This document shows, one piece after another, positions 8,095-15,384 of a stretch of 47,281 nt of DNA. The notes beneath the pieces were generated by a model. The model worked only from the letters and a program-made list of their open reading frames with translations, ran no database searches and was not told the DNA's origin. The position numbers were made by a program, and so were the translations under genes. Positions within the stretch are counted from its first letter, which is position 1, and each line of letters starts with the position of its first letter. This stretch comes from CAIOSQ01 sp044359885. Lineage in GTDB: Bacteria > Pseudomonadota > Alphaproteobacteria > CACIAM-22H2. The stretch covers positions 1 through 47,281 of the forward strand of contig JBIKLI010000001.1 of the NCBI GenBank assembly GCA_044359885.1. The letters run 5' to 3'.

Positions 8095-8682
8095 ATGCTT
8101 CGGCCGCTCTACGACTGGACGATGCGCCGGGCCAGCGGCGCCAGCGCGCCGCGCGCGCTCGCGGCGGTGTCCTTCGCGGAAGCGTCGTTCTTCCCGGTCC
8201 CGCCCGACGTGCTGCTGGTGCCGATGGTGCTCGCCCGTCGCGACCGCGCCTGGATCCTGGCCGGAATATGCACCCTCGCGTCGGTCGCCGGCGGCGTCGC
8301 CGGCTATGCCATCGGCCTGTTCCTGCTCGAGACCATCGGCGTCTGGCTGATCGCCATCTACGGACTCCAGGGCGGCATCGAGGCGTTCCGCGACGCCTAT
8401 GGCGAATGGGGTCTCTGGATCATCCTGGTCAAGGGCCTCACGCCGATCCCGTTCAAGGTCGTCACCATCGCCAGCGGCGCCGCACGCTTCGATCCGGTCG
8501 TTTTCGTGCTGGCGTCGCTGGCGACGCGCGGCGCCCGGTTCTTCCTGGTCGCGGCACTGATCCGCCGCTTCGGCGCGCCGATCCGCGAGGTGATCGAACG
8601 GCGGCTGACGCTGGCCACGACCCTGCTCGCGCTGGTCGTGGTCGGCGGGTTCGTCGCGCTGCGCTATGTTCTGCCGCGATGA
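8095..8682 (+). CDS. VTT-domain (YqaA/DedA-like) membrane protein
   Basis: 195 residues from the ATG at 8095 (MLRPLYDWTMRRA); a GTG two codons earlier is the alternative. It is a polytopic inner membrane protein of the VTT superfamily, YqaA branch, recognised by AEASFFPVPPDVLLVPMVLARRDRAW, a central AGYAIGLFLLE, and the conserved KGLTPIPFKVVTIASGAA re-entrant segment. Family members are implicated in membrane homeostasis, and some DedA proteins recycle lipid carriers; the substrate of this branch is not settled. The stop overlaps the dsbB start (ATGA), and dsbB overlaps coq7, so the three genes are tightly coupled. Confidence 0.87.
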   Translation: MLRPLYDWTMRRASGASAPRALAAVSFAEASFFPVPPDVLLVPMVLARRDRAWILAGICTLASVAGGVAGYAIGLFLLETIGVWLIAIYGLQGGIEAFRDAYGEWGLWIILVKGLTPIPFKVVTIASGAARFDPVVFVLASLATRGARFFLVAALIRRFGAPIREVIERRLTLATTLLALVVVGGFVALRYVLPR

Positions 8683-9179
8683 CGCCCGCGCTTCGCAACG
8701 CCGCACCGGCCCTGCTGGCCCTGCTCGCCGCCGCCATGCTGGCCGCCGCCTTCGCCTTCGAGCACCTCGCGGGGCTCAGACCCTGCGCGCTGTGCTGGTG
8801 GCAACGCTATGCCTGGATGGCCGTGCTCGGGCTTGCGGCGCCGGCGACGTTCGCGCGCGGCCGGCTGGGGACGGTCCTGCTCGGACTTGCCGCGCTGGCG
8901 GCGCTGACCGGCGCCGCGATCGCCTTCTACCATGCCGGCGTCGAGCAGCGCTGGTGGGCGGGGACCGAGGGATGCGGCGCCACGCTCGGACCGGCGGCAA
9001 GCGCCGAGGAGCGGCTGCGCCAGCTTCTCGCCGCGCCCGTGGTGCGCTGCGACGAGATCGCCTGGTCCTTCGCCGGGCTTTCGATGGCCGCCTGGAACGG
9101 CGCCGTCGCCGCCCTGGGCGGCACACTTGCGCTCGCCGCGCTGCGGCGCCATATCGGCGGGCGCGAGGGAACGGCATGA
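8679..9179 (+). CDS. dsbB: Disulfide bond formation protein B
   Basis: 166 residues, four predicted membrane helices. It re-oxidises periplasmic DsbA and passes electrons to quinone. The first periplasmic cysteine pair is C36-A-L-C39 (RPCALCWWQRYAW), followed by the conserved QRY. The second pair is C99 (TEGCGATLG) and C124 (VVRCDEIAWSFAGLSMA), the last stretch being strongly conserved. It starts inside the stop of the VTT gene and ends inside the start of coq7 (both ATGA). Linkage to a ubiquinone-biosynthesis gene makes functional sense because DsbB uses ubiquinone as electron acceptor; no dsbA is in the window. Confidence 0.95.
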   Translation: MTPALRNAAPALLALLAAAMLAAAFAFEHLAGLRPCALCWWQRYAWMAVLGLAAPATFARGRLGTVLLGLAALAALTGAAIAFYHAGVEQRWWAGTEGCGATLGPAASAEERLRQLLAAPVVRCDEIAWSFAGLSMAAWNGAVAALGGTLALAALRRHIGGREGTA

Positions 9180-9730
9180 ACGACGACGCCAAGACACGGG
9201 CCTGGCCCGGAGACGCGACGCCGGCGCAACGCCTGGCGGAGATCCTGCGCGTCGACCACGCCGGCGAGTATGGGGCCGTGCGCATCTACGAAGGCCAGCT
9301 CGCGATTCTCGGCCGCAGCGCTGCGGCGCCAGCGATACGCCGGATGATGGAACAGGAGCGCGCCCATCTGCGCGCCTTCGAGACGATGCTGCCGGCCGGA
9401 CGCGTACGCCCGACCCTGCTGACGCCGCTGTGGCATGTCGCCGGCTTCGCGCTCGGCGCCGGCACGGCGCTGATGGGCGAGAAAGCCGCGATGGCCTGCA
9501 CCGCCGCGGTCGAGGAAGTCATCGACGCGCATTACGCGGCCCAGGTCGAGGAGCTGGCCGGCAGCGATCCGGAACTGGCCCAGCAGCTGGAAGGCTTCCG
9601 CCGCGAAGAGGTCGAGCACCGCGACGAGGCGCTGGCCGCCGGGGCGCGCGAGACGCCCGGCTACGAGCCCCTCGCCGCCGCCATCAAGGCCGGCTCGCGC
9701 CTCGCCATCTGGCTTTCCACGCGGATCTGA
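9176..9730 (+). CDS. coq7: Demethoxyubiquinone hydroxylase
   Basis: 184 residues. It hydroxylates 2-demethoxyubiquinone, the penultimate step of ubiquinone synthesis, using a carboxylate-bridged di-iron centre. All expected ligands are visible: E31 (DHAGEYGA), E61 and H64 (EQERAHL), E113 (TAAVEEVIDAHY), and E145 and H148 (EEVEHRDEA). The C-terminus AAIKAGSRLAIWLSTRI is typical of the family and forms the membrane-contacting end. It is the last gene of the VTT-dsbB-coq7 run; its start overlaps the dsbB stop. Confidence 0.96.
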   Translation: MNDDAKTRAWPGDATPAQRLAEILRVDHAGEYGAVRIYEGQLAILGRSAAAPAIRRMMEQERAHLRAFETMLPAGRVRPTLLTPLWHVAGFALGAGTALMGEKAAMACTAAVEEVIDAHYAAQVEELAGSDPELAQQLEGFRREEVEHRDEALAAGARETPGYEPLAAAIKAGSRLAIWLSTRI

Positions 9731-9823
9731 CCCGCTCGCGCGCGAGATCGCGGACAAGCGCGTACGCCGCGGTCCGCCGGCGACCGGCCACCCCGGCGCG
9801 GCGGGCCATCGACCCCGCCGCGC

Positions 9824-10591
9824 CTACCCCATGTAGAGGCCGCCATTCACGTCGATGGTGGCGCCGGTGACGTAGTCGCCGAGGCTGGAGGCGAGGAAGA
9901 GGACGGCCCCCGCCACATCCTCGGGCGTGCCGGTCCGCCCCAAGGCGATCTCGCGCAGGGCCTGGGCCCGGACCTCCGGCGGCGCTGCGGCGTGCTTGGT
10001 TCCCCAGTCGATCCAGCCCGGACAGACGCAATTGGCGGTGATCCCGAAGGGCGCGCCTTCGCGCGCCAGGCCCTTGGCGTAGCCGATGAGCGCCGCCTTC
10101 GCGCCGGCATAGGTGGGCGACGGGGACCGGAAGGCCTTGCCGCTGCGCCCGGTCGCCGAGCTGATGGCGATCACCTTGCCGCTGCGCCGCGCCTTCATCC
10201 CGGGAAGCACGGCGCGCGCCGTGGCCAGGAAGCCGCGGACATTGAGATCGAAGACCCGGGCAAACTCGGCGTCGCTCGTTTCGGTGATCGGCTTGGCCGT
10301 TCCCACGCCCGCGTTACTGACGAGGATGTCGATGCCGCCCCAGCGGGCCACCGCCTCGCCGATCACCGAATCGACCTCGGCGCTGTCGGTGACGTCGCAA
10401 TGGGCCAGCATCGCCTCGCCGCCCTTCGCTTCGATCGCGGCGACGGTGGCCTCGCCGGCCGCGCGGTCGGCGGCCCAGGTGACGACGACGCGCGCACCGG
10501 CCTCGCCCAGCATCAGAGCGATTCCCCGGCCGATTCCGCGGGACGAGGACGTGACGAGGGCGACGCGCCCTCCCAGATCGATCGACAGCAT
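9824..10591 (-). CDS. SDR family oxidoreductase
   Basis: 255 residues. Classical short-chain dehydrogenase/reductase: TSSSRGIGRG for the dinucleotide, HCDVTDSAEV, the NAG motif in VSNAGVGTA, the active-site Ser in AISSATGRSG and YAGAK (Y-x3-K), the PG motif in NCVCPGWIDWG, and the C-terminal VTGATIDVNGGLYMG. The NAG is preceded by Ser instead of the usual Asn, which is tolerated in the family. It starts 2 bp after the stop of the upstream binding-protein gene, with a GGTGAGG ribosome-binding site reaching over that stop, so the two form an operon. It may oxidise the compound brought in by that binding protein; the substrate is unknown. Confidence 0.88.
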   Translation of the reverse strand: MLSIDLGGRVALVTSSSRGIGRGIALMLGEAGARVVVTWAADRAAGEATVAAIEAKGGEAMLAHCDVTDSAEVDSVIGEAVARWGGIDILVSNAGVGTAKPITETSDAEFARVFDLNVRGFLATARAVLPGMKARRSGKVIAISSATGRSGKAFRSPSPTYAGAKAALIGYAKGLAREGAPFGITANCVCPGWIDWGTKHAAAPPEVRAQALREIALGRTGTPEDVAGAVLFLASSLGDYVTGATIDVNGGLYMG

Positions 10592-10595
10592 CGCC

Positions 10596-11906
10596 TCACC
10601 CCGCCAGAAGAGGTGCGGTGCGGCGCCGGAGCTCGGCGACGCCGTCGGCGGGCGAGAGCTGGCCGATCACCACCGCCTGGGTCGTCTGCATCATCACGTC
10701 GGCGGCCTGCTGCGCCTTGTCGAAAAGCGGCAGCGGCGGCCGGGCATAGGGCAGCACACGCGCCTCGACCGCGGCGGACGGGGCCGCCGACATCAGGCGC
10801 GGATCGGCATAGGCCGACGCGCGCACCGGGCCGTTGCCGTTCAGCGCCTGGCGGATCGTCGCCTGCTTGCCGGACAGCTCGCGCATCAGCGACCAGGCCA
10901 GCGCCTTGTTTCGCGAATTGCGCGGGATGCCCATCGACCAGAAATCCGACGTCGCGACCACCGGCACGCGCGCGGCGAGCGACGCCGCCGCGACCGCCGG
11001 CGTCAGCTTGATCCGTCCGGGGAAGCGCGATTTCTGTGGATCGTTGAAATCGGCGTGGCGACCCATGATCGCCAGCACCATCGCCGCACGGCCGTTCTGG
11101 ATCATCGTGAACACGTCGTCCTGGCCCATGGCGGTGAAATTGCGTGGCAGGACGCCGCGCTGGAACATCCCGCGCAGGGTCTCGTACATGCGCACCATGC
11201 CCGCTTCGTTCGGCAGCAGGGTCATGGCCGGATCGATCAGCGGCGCATCGAACCCGAACGCCATCGTCAGCATGTTGAAATGCGAATTGCCCTGGAACGC
11301 GAAGCCGTGCACCGGCGTGCCGTCGGCGCGCGTGTAGGTCAGGCGCTGGGCATGCTCGACCAGTTCCTCCATCGTCGTCGGCGGCCCGGACAGGCCCCGC
11401 TCGGCGAGCAGTTCCTCGTTGTAGAAGAGGCCCACCGTGGCATGGCGGATCGGCAGCGCGCGCAGGCTGCCCTCCAGCGTGACCGCGCGCATCATCCCGG
11501 CGGAGATGTCGGCGGGATCCTCGAGCGGCGCCGCCGCGATCAACGGCTCCAGCGGCTCCAGCTGACGCAGCAGCCGCGCGGAGATGGCCGTGTTCGCCGC
11601 GTAGGCGAGGTCGATGCTCGTCTCGCCCAGGCTGAGCTCGCGCTGCAGCCGGTCGTGGATCGGCGCCACGTCCAGCGTGATCCAGGCCAGGCGGCGGTTG
11701 TTCCGCCGCGCCCATTCCGCGGTGACGTCCCCGCCCGGACGGTTGGCGTCGGTCGCCACCTGCTGGTGCACCCGGTGGGCGAGGATGTTGAACGCTTCGG
11801 CGGTCTGCGCGCGCGCCGGACGTCCGGCAAGACCCGTCAGCGCGGCCGCGCTTGCCCCGCCCTGCAACACGCGCCGGCGGCGCATGGCTCCATCGACGAT
11901 CTTCAT
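10596..11906 (-). CDS. Extracellular solute-binding protein (family 1 type), exported
   Basis: 436 residues with an export signal at residues 8-34: RRRRVLQGG, a hydrophobic AAALTGLAG segment and cleavage near ARAQ, consistent with the Tat pathway. The mature part resembles sugar-type ABC binding proteins: LAYAANTAISARLLRQLEPLE, LPIRHATVGLFYNEELLAERG with PPTTMEELVEHAQRLT, and WSMGIPRNSRNKALAWSLMREL. A good ribosome-binding site (GGGGAGGGG) precedes the ATG at 11906. No permease or ATPase gene adjoins it; only an SDR follows. It may donate ligand to a transporter encoded elsewhere, or act as an orphan sensor component. Ligand unknown. Confidence 0.82.
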   Translation of the reverse strand: MKIVDGAMRRRRVLQGGASAAALTGLAGRPARAQTAEAFNILAHRVHQQVATDANRPGGDVTAEWARRNNRRLAWITLDVAPIHDRLQRELSLGETSIDLAYAANTAISARLLRQLEPLEPLIAAAPLEDPADISAGMMRAVTLEGSLRALPIRHATVGLFYNEELLAERGLSGPPTTMEELVEHAQRLTYTRADGTPVHGFAFQGNSHFNMLTMAFGFDAPLIDPAMTLLPNEAGMVRMYETLRGMFQRGVLPRNFTAMGQDDVFTMIQNGRAAMVLAIMGRHADFNDPQKSRFPGRIKLTPAVAAASLAARVPVVATSDFWSMGIPRNSRNKALAWSLMRELSGKQATIRQALNGNGPVRASAYADPRLMSAAPSAAVEARVLPYARPPLPLFDKAQQAADVMMQTTQAVVIGQLSPADGVAELRRRTAPLLAG

Positions 11907-12035
11907 GTTTCCGCCCCTCCCCAGGCAATGGAAACTCCCCCATCGACCGTTCTAGACGCGCAGCGGAGGGCTGTCGAGAACACCGCAACGGCGCGGATTC
12001 ATCCATCTGCCGCGCGGGCGCCACGGTGCTGCCTT

Positions 12036-12060
12036 GGAACGAAGTTGATTTCCGTGCGTT
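12036..12060 (+). promoter_or_regulatory. Candidate EcfG-type general stress promoter
   Basis: GGAAC (12036-12040), 16 bp spacer, CGTT (12057-12060). This matches the alphaproteobacterial EcfG/SigT consensus GGAAC-N16/17-CGTT exactly. The expected transcription start, near 12067, gives a short leader of about 38 nt before the ATG at 12105, which has an AGGAG ribosome-binding site. Confidence 0.6.
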
Positions 12061-12104
12061 GTCGAGGCGCGGGCCCATTCGGCTCGCAGGGCAGGAGCAG
12101 GAAG

Positions 12105-12305
12105 ATGGACGCCGATCTCGTCTTCGCCGATTGCAGCGCCGGCGAGCCCATGCTCGACGAATTGCTGGCCGATCCGGTCCTGCACGCGATCCTCCGTCGC
12201 GACGGGCTCAGCCTCGGCGACCTGGAGGCGGCGATCGCCGTCGCGCGGGCGCGTCTGGCCTGCATCCCGGACGATCAGGACGGATCGAGTTCGCTGTCCC
12301 AGTAG
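12105..12305 (+). CDS. Small acidic hypothetical protein (66 aa)
   Basis: 66 residues from the ATG at 12105, with ribosome-binding sequence GCAGGAGCAGGAAG just upstream. The sequence is acidic and helical: a short N-terminal region with one cysteine, then EPMLDELLADPVLHAILRRDG and a second helix DLEAAIAVARARLACI. No membrane segment or signal is visible. Small proteins with an LLADPV-x-RDGV-type core occur widely in alphaproteobacteria, to my recollection, without known function. An EcfG-like promoter lies 45 bp upstream, suggesting expression in the general stress response. Its 3' end overlaps the convergent HNH gene by 31 bp. I trust it as a gene because of the promoter, ribosome-binding site and helix pattern. 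Confidence 0.68.
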   Translation: MDADLVFADCSAGEPMLDELLADPVLHAILRRDGLSLGDLEAAIAVARARLACIPDDQDGSSSLSQ

Positions 12306-12832
12306 AGGAAGTCGCGCCAGCTGGCATGAAGGAAGCCGGGCGGGAACGCCCGTCCGTTTTCCTTCAGCAGGTGCGGATCCGGGGCGAAGGCGCCGGCGCG
12401 CGGGAACATCCGCGCCTCGGCCGGCGTCCGGTTGCCCTTCTCCAGGTTGCAGCAGCTGCACGCGGTCACGACATTCGTCCAGGTCGTGGCCCCGCCGCGC
12501 GAGCGCGGGATGATGTGGTCGAAGGTGAGGTCCTGGGTCGGAAACGACTGGCCGCAATACTGGCAGCAGAACCGGTCGCGCAGGAACACATTGAAGCGCG
12601 TGAAGGCGGGCCGGCGCTCCGCGGCGACATATTCCTTGAGCGAGATGACCGAGGGCAGGCGCATCTCGCGGCTGGGAGAGCGGATCGTGCGATCGTATTC
12701 GGAGACGATGTTGACGCGGCCGAGGAACACCGCCTTCACCGCTTCCTGCCAGGGCCAGAGGGACAGCGGGAAATAGCTCAGCGGGCGGAAATCCGCGTTG
12801 AGCACCAGGGCGGGACAGGCCTCGACCGACAA
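12275..12832 (-). CDS. HNH endonuclease family protein
   Basis: 185 residues from a TTG at 12832, which has a GAGG ribosome-binding site 7 nt upstream. An ATG at 12898 would add 22 arginine-rich residues that look untranslated. The N-terminus (ACPALVLNADFRPLSYFPLSLW) and core (FLRDRFCCQYCGQSFPTQDLTFDHIIPRSRGG) define the common free-standing HNH protein of alphaproteobacteria: CxxC zinc knuckle, the DH of the HNH active site, a second CxxC (ACSCCN) and NLEKGNRTPAEA. HNH enzymes cut or nick DNA with one metal ion. The role of this conserved single-copy family is unclear; no restriction or phage gene is nearby, so a housekeeping nuclease is more likely than a defence gene. Confidence 0.88.
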   Translation of the reverse strand: MSVEACPALVLNADFRPLSYFPLSLWPWQEAVKAVFLGRVNIVSEYDRTIRSPSREMRLPSVISLKEYVAAERRPAFTRFNVFLRDRFCCQYCGQSFPTQDLTFDHIIPRSRGGATTWTNVVTACSCCNLEKGNRTPAEARMFPRAGAFAPDPHLLKENGRAFPPGFLHASWRDFLYWDSELDPS

Positions 12833-12945
12833 AGGGTCACCTCGCCATCGCTGTTGCCGACGGCGCGGCGGCGCGACGCGCCGCCGCTCCTCCCACAATA
12901 GCTAGGACGAGTCGCCGCCCGAAACAACCGGATCAGCGGGGCGGC

Positions 12946-13608
12946 TCAGCGAGGCAGGCGACGCGCCAGGAAGGCACCCGCCTTTTCAAGGCCCTGCGGA
13001 TCGATCGAATGGGCAAGACCCGGCCGGCGCTCGGTCGCGACCTCGATCCCGGCGGCCACGAGCGCCGCGCGGGCCTGGTCCATCGCGGCGAAGGGGACGA
13101 CCGGATCGGCGTCGCCATGGACCAGCAGCACCGGCGGGCGGGCGCGCAGCTCCGCGCCCAGTGCGGCGGCGCCGACGAGCGCACCCGAGAAACCGACCAC
13201 GGCGGCAGGCGCCCGCGCCCGGCGTAGCGCGACATGCAGCGACATCATCGTGCCCTGGGAAAAGCCGACCAGCGCCAGCGCCGAATCGTCCAGGCGGTGA
13301 GCCTCCAGCGTCGCGTCGAGGAAGGCGTCCAGGATCGGCGCCGCCGCGGCCACGCCTGCTTGCAGCCGGTCGGGGTCGCGATCCTGCAGGCTGAACCACT
13401 GACGGCCGTAGGGCGCCATGTCGCACGGGAACGGCGCGTGCGGCGAGACGAAGACCGTTCCGGGCAGCCGCGCCGCCCAATGTGGCGCCAGGTCGATCAG
13501 GTCGTTGCCGTCGGCGCCAAGGCCATGAAGCAGCACGACCAGCGAACGCGCGCGCCCGCCGGCGGCAGGACCATAGGTGGGACCGTCGAGGGTGAAGAAT
13601 GCGCTCAT
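12946..13608 (-). CDS. Alpha/beta hydrolase, phospholipase/carboxylesterase family
   Basis: 220 residues. Abhydrolase_2-type serine hydrolase: oxyanion-hole segment LHGLGADGNDL, nucleophile elbow GFSQG with the catalytic serine, the aspartate in VHGDADPVVPF and the histidine near the C-terminus in GLAHSIDPQG. The sequence APYGRQWFSL is the usual conserved segment of this family. No signal peptide, so cytoplasmic. Family members hydrolyse short-chain esters or lysophospholipids; the natural substrate here is unknown. It is divergent from gluQ across 41 bp and tail-adjacent to the HNH gene on the same strand. Confidence 0.9.
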   Translation of the reverse strand: MSAFFTLDGPTYGPAAGGRARSLVVLLHGLGADGNDLIDLAPHWAARLPGTVFVSPHAPFPCDMAPYGRQWFSLQDRDPDRLQAGVAAAAPILDAFLDATLEAHRLDDSALALVGFSQGTMMSLHVALRRARAPAAVVGFSGALVGAAALGAELRARPPVLLVHGDADPVVPFAAMDQARAALVAAGIEVATERRPGLAHSIDPQGLEKAGAFLARRLPR

Positions 13609-13649
13609 CCGGACTTGCTAGCCGAAGAGGCGTGGTAGCGTCGAGGGCC

Positions 13650-14489
13650 ATGACCGTCGTCACGCGCTTCGCCCCGTCGCCGACCGGCCTGCTGCATCGC
13701 GGCCACGCCTATTCGGCGCTGTTCGCCGCCGACGCGGCGCGGCGCGCCGGCGGCCGTTTCCTGCTCAGGATCGAGGATATCGATCCCGGACGCTGCCGGC
13801 CGCCTTTCGTCGCTGCGATCCTCGAGGACCTCGCCTGGCTCGGTCTGGTCTGGGAACAGCCGGTCCGGCGGCAATCGGCGCATATGCGGGACTATCGCGC
13901 GGCACTCGAACGGCTCGCCGGGCACGGCGTCCTCTATCCCTGCTTCTGCACGCGCAAGGACATCGCCGCCGAGATCGCGCGGGCCGGCGCCGCCCCCCAC
14001 GGGCCCGAAGGCCCCGTCTATCCCGGCACCTGCCGCGCCCTGCCCCCCGCCGAAGCGGCACGGCGGACCGCACGCGGCGACGCCCATGCGCTGCGGCTCG
14101 ACATCGCCAGGGCGCTCGCGCTGACCGGTCCCCTGACCTGGCGCGACCGGGCGGCGGGACTGTGCGCGGCCGATCCGGGCGCGCTGGGCGACGTCGTGCT
14201 GGCGCGCAAGGAGATGCCGGCCAGCTACCATCTGGCGGTCACGGTCGACGACGCGCTGCAGGGCGTCACCCTCGTCACCCGCGGCGCCGACCTGTTCCAC
14301 GCCACCCATGTCCACCGCCTGCTCCAGGCGCTGCTGGACCTCCCCGTCCCGGAATGGCATCACCACCGTCTGCTCGCCGGCCCCGACGGCGAGCGCCTCG
14401 CCAAGCGCAGCGGCGCGCCGAGTCTGGCATCGTTGCGTGCGGCAGGTGCCGATCCCAGGGCGCTGCGGGCCGAACTGGGCTTCGCGTGA
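13650..14489 (+). CDS. gluQ: Glutamyl-Q tRNA(Asp) synthetase
   Basis: 279 residues, the size of the truncated GluRS paralogue GluQRS, which lacks the anticodon-binding domain. It activates glutamate without tRNA and transfers it to the queuosine in position 34 of tRNA-Asp. It shows the class I signature FAPSPTGLLHRGHA at residues 7-20 (HRGH replacing HIGH), RIEDIDPGRCRP, the zinc-site region with YPCFCTRKD and PGTCRAL, the AVTVDDALQGVTLVTRGADL segment and a KMSKS-like LAKRSGAPS near the C-terminus. The start is the ATG at 13650. It stands alone between the divergent esterase and the DUF3750 gene. Confidence 0.93.
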   Translation: MTVVTRFAPSPTGLLHRGHAYSALFAADAARRAGGRFLLRIEDIDPGRCRPPFVAAILEDLAWLGLVWEQPVRRQSAHMRDYRAALERLAGHGVLYPCFCTRKDIAAEIARAGAAPHGPEGPVYPGTCRALPPAEAARRTARGDAHALRLDIARALALTGPLTWRDRAAGLCAADPGALGDVVLARKEMPASYHLAVTVDDALQGVTLVTRGADLFHATHVHRLLQALLDLPVPEWHHHRLLAGPDGERLAKRSGAPSLASLRAAGADPRALRAELGFA

Positions 14490-14572
14490 CCGTGACGGCA
14501 TGGCCGGCGGCGCCGGCAGGCCCCATATTCGATCCCCGGACCGGCGGACGTCAGGAAGGGACGGAGACGGCA

Positions 14573-15376
14573 ATGGGCGAACCGGATCGCGCCGCGCGAC
14601 GACATGGCGCGGCGACATGGCGTCTGTTGCGGCGCGCGGCGCTCGTGCTCGGTCTGCTTCTGGCCGGGCCTGCCGTCAGCCTGCTGGCCGATGGCCGCGC
14701 CGCGGCGGACTGGCGCGGCGCCAGCCGCGAACCCGTCGGACTCGCGCCGGATCCGGCGCTTTCCCCACAGGCGATGGTGCATGTCTACGGCGCGCGCGCC
14801 GTCGGATGGCGCGGTGCCTTCGGGGTCCACACGTGGATCGCGGTCAAGCCGCGCGACGCCGCCGACTGGACCAGCTACCAGATCATCGGTTGGCGGGCGC
14901 TGCGCGGCGGCGACGCGCTCGCGGTCTCGAACGGCGCCCCGGACCGCCGCTGGTTCGGCGCCAGGCCCGAGCTCTACGCGGCGCTGACGGGCGAGGCCGC
15001 CGAAGCGGCGATCGATCGCATCCGGACCGCCGCCGAGGCCTATCCCCATCGGCGCAGCTACACGCTCTGGCCGGGCCCGAACTCGAACACCTTCACGGCG
15101 ACCATCGCGCGCACGGTTCCCGAACTGCGCCTCGACCTGCCTGCGACCGCCATCGGCAAGGACTATCTCGGCGCCACCACCTTCGCCGCCGCCGCCCCGA
15201 GCGGCACCGGCTACCAGCTCTCGCTCTGGGGGCTGTTCGGGATCACGCTGGCACGCGAGGAAGGCGTCGAGATCAACATCGCCGGCCTGGGCTTCGGGGT
15301 CGACCCGATGGGTCTGGCCCTGCGTCTGCCCGGGATCGGGCGCATCGGCCCGGACGAGGATCCGCGCCGCGAATAG
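14573..15376 (+). CDS. DUF3750 domain protein
   Basis: 267 residues from the ATG at 14573, preceded by GGAG. An N-terminal hydrophobic segment at about 17-40 (LLRRAALVLGLLLAGPAVSLL) is a signal anchor or signal peptide. The rest matches DUF3750 from memory: VHVYGARAVGWRGAFGVHTWIAVKP, YQIIGWRALRGG, YTLWPGPNSNTFTATIARTVPEL and ATAIGKDYLG. No catalytic function is assigned to the family. The conserved H and WPGPNSNTF region suggests an enzyme facing the periplasm, but this is only inference. It converges on rmuC with only 8 bp between the stops. Confidence 0.87.
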   Translation: MGEPDRAARRHGAATWRLLRRAALVLGLLLAGPAVSLLADGRAAADWRGASREPVGLAPDPALSPQAMVHVYGARAVGWRGAFGVHTWIAVKPRDAADWTSYQIIGWRALRGGDALAVSNGAPDRRWFGARPELYAALTGEAAEAAIDRIRTAAEAYPHRRSYTLWPGPNSNTFTATIARTVPELRLDLPATAIGKDYLGATTFAAAAPSGTGYQLSLWGLFGITLAREEGVEINIAGLGFGVDPMGLALRLPGIGRIGPDEDPRRE

Positions 15377-15384
15377 GCGCCGGC

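Noticed and set aside
12275..12832. HNH protein as part of a restriction or anti-phage system
   Set aside because: No methyltransferase, helicase, toxin or phage gene is near, and the sequence matches the common single-gene alphaproteobacterial HNH family.
14503..14517. GCCGGC-GGC-GCCGGC hairpin between gluQ and DUF3750 as a terminator
   Set aside because: The stem is only 6 bp with no T-run, and such GC palindromes are frequent in this sequence by chance.
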